Below are positions 1-64,000 of a DNA stretch of 64,000 nucleotides, piece after piece. Below the pieces are notes generated by a model. The model was not told the origin of the DNA. It saw only the letters and a program-made list of their open reading frames with translations, and ran no database searches. Each line of letters begins with the position of its first letter. Position 1 is the stretch's first letter. The position numbers and the translations under genes were made by a program. Origin of the DNA: Plotosus lineatus (lineage: Eukaryota; Chordata; Actinopteri; Siluriformes; Plotosidae); contig CM045746.1 in assembly GCA_024760905.1 (NCBI GenBank), positions 4,060,001-4,124,000 of the forward strand, in the 5' to 3' direction.

Positions 1-1334
1 TCATCTTCATTTTAATCTGACACACCCTTTTTAAACCCATCAGTCACTGTGGTAACCCCCAAAAATGAACAACAAAAAAAAAAGCTTAAAAATTATTTTT
101 TTCATTTCTGTTTCTTCCAATAAGATCAGTATGTATGTATCTTTTTGACCATTATATAAAGGTTCAAATGTCTTCAAATGATACTGATTGAAAAAAAAAA
201 AAACACTGTCAGGTTCAAACAATCACACTGAAATTAAGAAATTATAGAACAAAACTCTGATCTCTTTATACAAGTAAGCTTCATCAACTCTGCACTCAGC
301 TTTATCATTTTCATCTATATCCTGCTCAGCAGAAAAGATCACATCTTCACAAACACCACTCATCACACTTCTATTAACAGATGCTTATTCTTCATCAACA
401 TCAAAATCAAAATCTTCATCATCACATCTGCCATAGTCATCATCAGTTTGTTCATATGTAAAACGAATGAAACAGTTAAGTATTTTTCAGGTCTTGACCA
501 ATTTTCGTACAAAACTAAACAACTAAACAACCCACGATCCAGCATGTCCAGTCCAGACAAGATTACACACAAATCAAATAATCAAAAAAATTCCATAATC
601 GAATTTTGCATGTGGAGAAAAATACTCACCGGCGAAATAATCTTCAGGAACGCCAAGCATTCCAGCATCTTCAAAGCCCAATTCTCGTGTTGAATTTAGC
701 ATCTATACTAATGCTGCTAGACATCACAGATGACATTTCACTCTCCTTTTCTAGAAATTGTGTATTCACAATCTTATAAATAAACTTAATGACTGTTATT
801 GAAAATTAAGATAGAGCTATTATTCCGCATAGAGTAAACTAGAGTCAGGAAGTAAACCGGAAGTTAACGTGTGACGGGCACTGAGCATGTGCAGGCCCGA
901 GCTGACCAATCAGTGTGCTCGTTTCAGATCTTTGTTAGCAACTAGCCTGCATTGTTTATGAACATATCGTCTTCATAACCTTTATTTTATTTGCTGAAAC
1001 AGCATTTTAATATCAAAACAGTATCCAAAATGGAGAGACTACTTCACGGTCGTTCTTCTGATGTATGGATTATAGTGTGTCTTGTACCAAACTCAGTGAA
1101 TAATTGCAACGAAAACCGGTAAGTTTGCGACTGTTTTTATCCAATTTTATGAAGGTACTCACCAGAAAAATGGAAAAAAAGACATTTTTGGTGAGTTTTA
1201 GTTGATTTCACATGAGCAGGTGATAGTTGAATACAAAATCCGAATTTCGATTAAAAATGAACCATTATTACTTTTCTGGCCTTTATCTCAAAAGTGGTCT
1301 GCAACAAGCGCCTACTTTCGGTGGAGTGCCTCAC
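1..1334 (+). mobile_element. Inverted-repeat element, CACCGAAAGTAGG family, right part (cut by window start)
   Basis: The right terminus at 1307-1334 reads GCGCCTACTTTCGGTGGAG then TGCCTCAC, and the interior matches the copies at 9889-11766, 34215-34740, 45855-48491 and 61114-61715. On the minus strand 448-700 has a coding-like stretch beginning MSSVMSSSISI that is also present at 11087-11160. I do not recognise a transposase; it may be a non-autonomous element or one whose gene has decayed. Confidence 0.7.
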
Positions 1335-1368
1335 ATTTAGTTTTTTTTGTTTACTATTCTTCTTATTA

Positions 1369-1401
<33 letters not shown>

Positions 1402-2510
1402 GTGTTTTTGTTGCTGTTGTTATTATTATTATCATCATTATTAATGTTATAGATTAAAACATTGAATTCAGAAAAACTTGCTTTTCTAATTTGCACTTTT
1501 TACTTTGATTATTAATTTTGTCTTCTGTGCGTTTGAACATTTATGGAATTTTGTAGGCATGCTTTTATGCAACTAAGCCTTGACAGGGAATGGGCAGTGC
1601 ATGTTATAGGTAGTCGGTGTACACACACATGTACGAAGACAGTCAGGCTTTCTGAGACTTCAAAATCTATCAGACGGGTCTATTTCTGTAAAGATTTACA
1701 AATCGTGTTACTAAAATATGGATAAATAGGATATGATGTCTGTGAAATCCCTCCTCAGGGAATCTTACTGGGGCATTAAAGCTTACTCTAAACATGATCG
1801 ATAGTTTTGTCATTCTTATTAAAAGAAACTTGTACATTTGTAGCGGTCTGAAGCAGCTCGGCCCAGAGGGAAGAGATTATATCAGGAGTATTTTTAATGT
1901 GCTGGTTTAAATGAACTGAACCTGCTTTGATGTGACGTTTCTTCAGCATACATTAACGAGTGATTCATTTACATGACATCTCTCACCGAGCTCTTCAGCT
2001 GTTAAACTTGCACTGAGAGGGCTTTGTCTAGCGTCTTGGGTTTCTCTTGAAATGTGAGGCAACTGTTTGTGGTATTAGTGGAATTAAAAGGTCACTGAAA
2101 CTGTAGTAATGGCACCTGAGGAAGACCAGAACATAAACTATCACGATTACAGGTCCGAAAGTGAAGTGCGTGAAAAAACTGTACTTAATTAATAAGAAAT
2201 ATCATTACAGATAATAAATAACCATGCCATCTGTCTGTTTATAGTCGTATTTTTTTTTCATAATTTTATTAAAATAAAAAGAATACCTATAGGACAACCG
2301 TAGATCATACAAAGCCCTTCTATTTGTATCAGTAGTTTTATTATTAGTAAAAAAAAAAGTTTTCATAAGTTCACAGTAGGAAATATATACTCACTTTTTG
2401 AGTTTTTGTAATGAGAATAAGCATCGAATCTCATCCCTTTTCTCCACTCTATGAATCACTGATCATTTTCTCGTTGATGGGGAAATTATTTATGATTAAA
2501 TTTGTGATGC
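1335..2510. other. Upstream or intronic DNA with a TTA-type microsatellite
   Basis: Apart from the imperfect (TTA)n tract at about 1362-1443, I see nothing assignable. No exon signal connected to ash1l is evident. Confidence 0.6.
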
Positions 2511-2612
2511 CCCGAGACGGCCTGGCGAGCTGTGCAGGGGTACCCTGCATTCGCCCTAATTCGGATGAGATAGGCGACAGCCTCTACGCGACCATAATTA
2601 GGACACACAGGT
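2511..2612 (+). mobile_element. SINE body fragment
   Basis: Contains the GCCTGGCGAGCTGT...GCGACCATAATTAGGA body seen in the SINE copies at 11846-12046 and 5690-6030. The tRNA-derived head is missing. Confidence 0.6.
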
Positions 2613-5600
2613 GAACTTCTGTTAACTAAGTTTCTTGTATTGTAATTAGTCGATTTTATTCAGTTTCATCTGTAGACAACACGCTTTTTATGACAGTGTA
2701 AAAACGCAAAGGCATTTGCTTGAGTTTAAATTAATTATATGCCCGTTTCGCTCTGAGATGTAGCTCCATCAAAGTGTTTACTTAAACTCCCATCACACTC
2801 ATCTACCTTGCCAGTAAACTGACTGCAGTAAGAACTCGGAACACACTGCAGAAATACAATTCAAACTGAAGGATGTGGTACAGCCTCCGAGTATATGGGC
2901 AAACTTTAGACATGACGGGAACCTGGTTGAATCAGGACATATTAAGAACTTAATAAGGACGTTTCCATGACAGCATAGATGTAGTACTAATGCAGCTAAA
3001 CCCTTTTCATTGGCATATTACAACTATGGCATGGACTTGTTGAACATAGATGTATATTCTAGAATATTAGAAAGTAAGAGTATGGTGTGATCTGATTGTT
3101 TGTAGTAAGAAAACATTGGATGTGATGCATGGTGACCATGTGCTGTGCAAGGTACAGAGACAATCGGGACAGTTAGACGCAGCAAGTACTTGCCATGGAC
3201 TTTGTATGAAGTTAAAGGCTGCACAGGTTTCCATTTTGACAACCCCCTTCCCCAAATTTGAGGTAAAAAAGTATAGTATAGTTTCAATGTTAAAGGGATA
3301 TGCCAGCATGGCGGGGTAGGCATGCGACTTTCCTGATGTTCTAGTTAACGTGAAGTGCAAGTCCGAAGGTTTCCATCTACAGTGACAAAGGTCTGTGTAC
3401 CTTTTTGTCCCAAATGCTTCAGATTTTTTATTGAGTTTATCCACTGTAATTGTTTTGAAAACTACACCAGTATGATCAGGGTGTTTGTATGTCTGACACT
3501 TGGTATGTTATATGTGATACTAGATGGCCGTGGGAATTCGGACGTTGTGTTGTTTAAAGGTGTTATTTGAATAATTAAAAAAAAAAAAGCAGCTAGTTCA
3601 CATGTAAACCCCTCGCCAGAGTTTCATCGCAACTACAGTTCATTTTTAACAATGGGCATTATCGCAAAGCATCTTTAGAGAGATTTATACATTCCTGATA
3701 TAAATTTATCCCTAATGAACAAGCCAGAGCAGACGGTGGTGAGGAAAAAAATCTTCAACTGAGACAGCATCAAGTAGGAATCTTGAGAGAAACCATCCTT
3801 GTAAGAAAACCCATACTCGTCTGGGTGCCACCAGATGGAAATCAAACAGAGAACTATTTTGTAAAATGCTGTGGCAAGAGGACAGTAATGTTCCAAGAAG
3901 ATTAAGACGTGGTTTATAGTTACGTTCCGGATGTTAAGGTTGAGAGTGAGAGAATGGCTATGGCGAGAAGAGGGAGTTGGGGCAGCGGGTGCCAGAACTT
4001 CTGTTTAAAGTGAAAATGTGGAAAAGAGAGAAGTGGCTTTCTTTTGTTACAGCTGTGGTTACAGGCTATGTGTCTGGAACACTGTTTTCAAATGAATGAG
4101 AACTTCTAACTTTGTGATACAGAAACCTTTGGGTGCCACGAAGATGTGGTTTTAAGGGATTTTTTAAAGCTGTTTAGACTGTCGTAAGGGACGCCAAAAT
4201 TCACGATTCACTATCCACTTTCAGTCCACAGCAATTTTCGGTTTTACTGCTTAGAAATGAAGTGAGTGTGAGTTAATAATGGCGTAGCGAATATACGTTT
4301 GTAGGTCTAGGAACATTTAGGAAATAAGAAAACGATTGTCACTAAGGGAGGGATAGACAGAGGAAACAGAAGAAGGGAGGGGGTGCAGGAGAAAATGTGT
4401 TTTCGATTACCCAAGAACACAGCAGCTTTGACCGCCGTACTGTGAGCTTTCCAAGTGAGTAAGACACGAGTCTAAGTGAGTAAGAGAAAAAGGCGACGGA
4501 CATGAGGATCAGGGGGAGGGAGGGAGAGGGGGTGGTTGGAGTACAACAAAAAGATGTCTGATGCCATTTAGTAGAAATTAGGTTATGGGATTTTAGCGAT
4601 ATGCACTGACTCATCATAGTAAATAAACATGGCGGCACTAGATTCCGAGCTGTGGTTTATAGTGACGGTAATCCCTGCATGGAACGCAGGCACTAATAAC
4701 CATCCAAATCCATCATGCCACCTTCAAAGTGCTTCTTCGCTCTGTTTTTAATCTTTTTGCCCATAGCAGGGCATGAAGAAGTTGTCTACATGCCTCTACT
4801 TTCGTATTCCGTCTCTTTCTCTTTCTCCGTCACTGTTGTTTTGATTGGCGATCACACATCCCTGGAGAACACAGCCAGGATCTCTAACTCCCAGGAGGCT
4901 TCTATGACGAGGTCACAACTTTGACTTGCCTCAATGATTTTAGCCACAGAAACCACCTGCTTTGGGCAAAGTGTTCATCCTGAATACTGCTTTGAAAGAT
5001 TGAAGGGAGCAGGATCCTCCCACATATTTAATAAAAATAATACAACCTGAACACAGGAATATTTCACAAAATGTTAATGCGTCAAGTGATTTCGGATCAG
5101 CACTTACTACTACTCTGTGAGCATGCAATAGTGTGGTGGTCAAGGGCAACATGAAGCTCTGATTAGATTATGGCTCCGAAATCCAACAAATCATCCCACT
5201 TTTGTTGTCGAGCTCGTTTAAATGCAACAAAAACAAATGCTACAAGCTGGAAAAAAATTTGTTTTGAAAAGTCGAGCAAATGGTGTCATTTTTCAGCAGA
5301 CCTTTACCCTAGAAGTGCCCAATGGTAAAGCTCAAAATGCCATGCATTTTTAAATGAAATTGTTGTAGGTTTTTTATTGAATGTAGAAACTACCAAATAA
5401 ATAGCATCATATAACCTTATATGAAGATTATAGAGGCCTTTCCAAAAAAAATTTAAAAGAAAACCGTAAAGCCAATTTTTTTCGGCTTTGGCACTGCCAG
5501 GGTTAAGTTTGTTACCCAACACTTTACCCACGGCTGCCAGCGTATCTGATTGGTTCATGAGAATGGAGGGTTCAATGAAAGTCCATGTGCATATATGTTA

Positions 5601-5689
5601 GTTTATCAAAACAAAACAAAAAAATGGTGGAAATTTTGTCACTGAAAATTCTCATTATTATGAAATTTGAAGGATCCAGTGTCTCCCAG
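2613..5689. other. Unclassified DNA upstream of the first coding exon
   Basis: Read on both strands; open frames are short and lack recognisable domains. A CATGGCGGC motif at about 4628 resembles a YY1 site, but there is no CpG-rich context or transcript evidence to call a promoter. Confidence 0.5.
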
Positions 5690-6030
5690 ACCAGTGGTGG
5701 CATGGTGGTAGGGTGCAGGGGTACTGATCCCAAGGTCAGGGGTTCAAGCCTCACTGTCATCGGGTTTTCACTGCTGACCCCCAGTGCACTAACTGGGTTA
5801 TCAAAGGCAGGCCGTGTCTCTCACTGTTTGTGGTGAGAGGTCCATATAAAAGAACCATTGCTGACTTTCGTAAAGAGGAGCTGCATAGCTGTCAGCATGT
5901 TTCACCCAGCAATGGCCTCGTGAGCTTTCCAGGGTGTACTCTGCCCTCGCCCAGAGTTGGCTGAGGTGAGCGCCAGCCTCCCTGCAACCATAATTATGAT
6001 TAAATGCTTCAGAAAATGAATAAATGAATG
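5690..6030 (+). mobile_element. tRNA-derived SINE, full length but degraded
   Basis: Head CAGTGGTGGCATGGTGGTAG (A-box-like), then GGGGTTCAAGCCTC (B-box-like) at about 5741, an AACTGGGTTATC middle, the CTCACTGTTTGTGGTGAGAGG hairpin-like segment, and the GCGCCAGCCTCCCTGC body ending in a short AATGA tail. Same family as 11846, 36531 and 56621. A polymerase III origin follows from the box motifs; it is an inference. Confidence 0.75.
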
Positions 6031-6679
6031 AATGAGTGCCTCTCATATCGTGGATTGCCTTAAAAATTACCCAATGTAAGGAGTGTAACCATGCCAAACC
6101 TTAATTTAACCAGTTAATTCATTGTTTTAAATGGAAGTGTGAGCATTTCTTACAAATACATAAAACTTACTCAATTTTGATTCGTGGCAGTAATATTTTT
6201 AAATTGTAATATTTCGGTAAGCTTATATAGTGAGTAGAAAGTATTCTAAGTTCTTATCCCTCGCTGTTTAATGTACCGGTTGGTAACGACCAATGACCGT
6301 CTGCTTGGAACAAGTTGAATTATTCAGCAGAGTAAATTGATTTATTGAAAATTTTCTAACTAATCTGAGAATATGGAATGCTATATTACCTCCCTTACCG
6401 AGATCCACACTTCAGCCCAAACTAACCGGAGTTATTCAATATCAACAGGTAGCATTAGGTCAATCAGTAATCATATAAACACTGCATTGAGCATTAGAAT
6501 CAAACTCACCACAAACATATAGAACTGCATAAAGCGGAGTATAAAATAAACAGGAGGAGAAAATAAACTTACAGCCATGTAAACATGTTACTGACGCACA
6601 TGAACATGGCCCAAGATGTGAGAGAAATGAACAGAGATTACCATGTGACTTATTTTAACATCCACATAACAGTCCACAG

Positions 6680-6862
6680 ATTTGCACATTAGGCTAATTG
6701 GTTGTTTCAGATTGCTCTTAGGTTTGGATGTGGGTTTGAGTGGTAGTGTATTGGCCCTGAGATGTTCTTTCGAGCTTTTCAAGGCCACCTTTTCTTTGCC
6801 CAGTGTCGGCTGAGACAGACACAGTAGTAGGATTAGGTGGTTTGGCAAATAACTGAGTGAGA
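6680..6862 (+). mobile_element. Decayed SINE of the GCAGATTAGG type
   Basis: The stretch GCACATTAGGCTAATTGG followed by a degraded AAATTGC/GTGTGAGTG section and a GTCGGCTGAGA segment resembles the body of the common fish tRNA-SINE also seen at 7381-7600. The match is diverged and the head is not clear. Confidence 0.4.
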
Positions 6863-7380
6863 TCATAATTTTTGCTCAAATAACTTGTGTTGGTGCAACA
6901 CTCAGACACTATACATTTTTAACTTTATTGAAGAACAAAGTGGAGATTTATAGTTTTCAAGTCCTGATTAGATTTATAGTCTTGAGGAATCTGTCAAAGT
7001 CAAACAGAAGTAAGGTAAATGTTGGTAGAAATAGTGATACAAAGGTGACAATAGATCACAAACAGGCGGACATTTCAGACCGTGGTATGTAGATATAGAG
7101 AGCAGGAACATACTCCCTGTCAGTGAAACTCCAGTAGAATATACAAAAATACAGCAAAATAATATTTAAGTACAGGAAACAATGATAAATACTCGAGTGT
7201 TTTCTAGCCCTGGGCACAAACACTGGTATGACACATCACTGTTCCCTTACACTAAACTTCAGACTGTACATTTCCAAAAATTGAGATTCATATGCTTTCT
7301 ATTATTACGATGATCAGTTTATTAACTTGGGATATTGGTTTTAATTTATTTATGTAGTACTTAAATTAGGCTGCACATTG

Positions 7381-7600
7381 AAATGGTTAACATGTTGGCC
7401 TCATAACAAAAAGGTCCTGGGTTCAACTCTCGGCATACTGTGCTTGTGTGGTGAATCCAACGACATGCAGATTAGGCTTTTCCAAATTGCCCCAAGCTGT
7501 GAGTGTTAGTGTGAATGGTTGTACATGTTGGCACTGCAATGGACTGGCGGACTGTTACATGCTTTCGCCCAGAGTTTTTGTGCACCCTTGGCCAGCCCAT
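7381..7600 (+). mobile_element. tRNA-derived SINE (second family)
   Basis: TGGTTAACATGTTGGCCTCA (A-box side) and CCTGGGTTCAACTC (B-box) lie about 35 bases apart. They are followed by ACATGCAGATTAGGC, AAATTGCCCC, GTGAGTGTTAGTGTGAATGG and TGGACTGGCGGACTG, the order known for a widespread fish SINE. It is diverged from the tRNA-like consensus and so is old. Confidence 0.65.
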
Positions 7601-8203
7601 TCGTATATGCCTATTGAACATCCCATTCCAGAGTTATTGTTCTCTGCTTGGTCTGCCTCACTCTTCTGAGAAGGCTCCGCTATCCTAGAGCTTGCTTTGT
7701 GAACATTAGTATTTTCTTGCTGGAACAAGTGTTTTGGCTGCTTAGTTCCAGTAAATGAAAGTCATAATTTTCAGAGGCGAACCGGGTGCAGTGCATGTAC
7801 TGCAGACCCCTCTATTCTATCCAAAGCACACCACCCTCACACTTAAGTGGACATCTCCCACTAAAAGTAAAGGAAGAATCACGCATATTGTCGCCTCCAA
7901 CATAACCCCTCAATTTCAGTTGCAGATGTTCTTGCCTAATTGCACTTTCTGCACTTCGGGATTTGTTTCATGAACACATACTGGTATGCGCTGTGGTTAG
8001 AGAACATACTAACAAATGATATACCACTCAGACAAAAATGACTACGGAGTAATTAACCGGACTTTATGGCATATATATATATTTTTTGTAATCACATTCA
8101 ATTCATTTTTATCAGTTGTTTGTGACTTTAATACTGTGTGTATTTATAAAATTGTAAGTTGTATTCAAAGTGTTTCTTAACCAATTAATATTTTTCATGC
8201 CAG

Positions 8204-63442
<55,239 letters not shown>

Positions 63443-63647
63443 GTAAGTCGTATACCCGCTTTGAGAGTGATGAATGCCATTGGGGCAGGACTCAATGAGG
63501 GTTCCTTGTGGATGGGAAATGTGATTAAAATTTTATTTGAAAATGTACAGCCCCCCCACAACCCCTGGCTATTTTTGGTAGTTTACCTTCCTGAAATTAT
63601 CATATCTAACAAATCCAAGTTGGTCCCCATGATCAGTCACATCTTCC

Positions 63648-64000
63648 TTATTACCGTATTTTTTGGTCATTAAGGTGCAATTAAAATCTTTTAATCTTCA
63701 AACAATTTGATGGTGCGCCGTGTAATCTGGTGCGCCTTATGTATGGGTGGAGCCACGCGACTCCGACTCACTGATACCATCCAAACCCAAGTAAAGCAAA
63801 CAAATTCAGAGTTTATGATAATTCCGGTAGATTAACCAAAGAATTCCAACCACTGGACATTGTTGTCAACAGGTCGTAAGTTAGAGGGATCCGGGCTTTA
63901 TGTCCAAATACTGGCATTACGGCTATCATAGTCAGGTTTACACTGAGTAATACGTGAGTGGCTGAGAGAAGTTTACATCACGAGACCGGAAGACTTTTCC
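63648..64000 (+). mobile_element. TACCGTATTTT-family element, cut by window end
   Basis: TTACCGTATTTTTTGGTCAT, GGTGCGCCGTGTAATCTGGT and the inverse of 16290-16625. It begins in the intron after exon 10. Confidence 0.6.

Noticed and set aside
3024..3444. Overlapping 99- and 125-codon minus-strand frames
   Set aside because: No domain, repeated signal or splice support; likely chance.
4620..4700. ash1l promoter or YY1 site around CATGGCGGC
   Set aside because: A single motif without a CpG-rich context or a matching donor; not enough to support a promoter.

Overview
The window reads as teleost fish nuclear DNA. It carries part of one protein-coding host gene, a KMT2H/ASH1L-type histone lysine methyltransferase (ash1l) on the + strand, spread over nine exons. 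Nearly everything else is intronic or upstream DNA packed with transposable elements and microsatellites. The fish assignment rests on three things: the protein is vertebrate ASH1L; introns are either very short (88-155 bp) or repeat-swollen; and the repeat mix is Tc1-like, Tigger/pogo-like, hAT, RTE/Rex3-like LINEs, tRNA-headed SINEs and long CA/TA/GA runs. I cannot name the species.

Layout. 1-8203 is upstream DNA or an intron before the first coding exon: a repeat end at 1-1334, SINE relics, and much DNA I cannot classify. The first coding exon is 8204-8958 (ATG at 8380). Intron 1 (8959-38751, about 29.8 kb) is a stack of nested transposons: a 1.9-kb inverted-repeat element, a Rex3-like LINE inside a small inverted-repeat element, a second and better preserved RTE-like LINE, a perfect-looking 0.2-kb palindrome, two Tc1/hAT zones, a Tigger fragment with its helix-turn-helix, a 1.27-kb fold-back element and SINEs inserted into other repeats. 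The giant exon 38752-43042 encodes the disordered, AT-hook-rich N-terminal half. Exon 4 is 50189-50876, followed by two short-intron exons (51032-51199, 51304-51398). A cluster at 57484-57892 (three small exons) and the exon 63236-63442 encode the pre-SET AWS zinc-binding segment and the start of the SET domain. The gene leaves the window inside SET; the rest of SET and the bromodomain, PHD and BAH domains known for the family lie downstream.

Splice phases agree across all eight junctions, giving about 2,085 codons with no frameshift. The host gene therefore looks intact as far as it can be read. No other host gene, tRNA, rRNA or CRISPR array is supported. The several hundred other open frames are shadows of the exons, translations of microsatellites, or broken transposon genes.

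The most interesting material is in the repeats. A SINE family shares its tail with the LINE that probably mobilises it. Several insertions can be dated relative to each other by target duplications and by empty paralogous sites in the same window. There are also two large fold-back structures and a CCAAT/GC-box-like tandem array inside a transposon. I found no convincing undescribed biological system beyond these.
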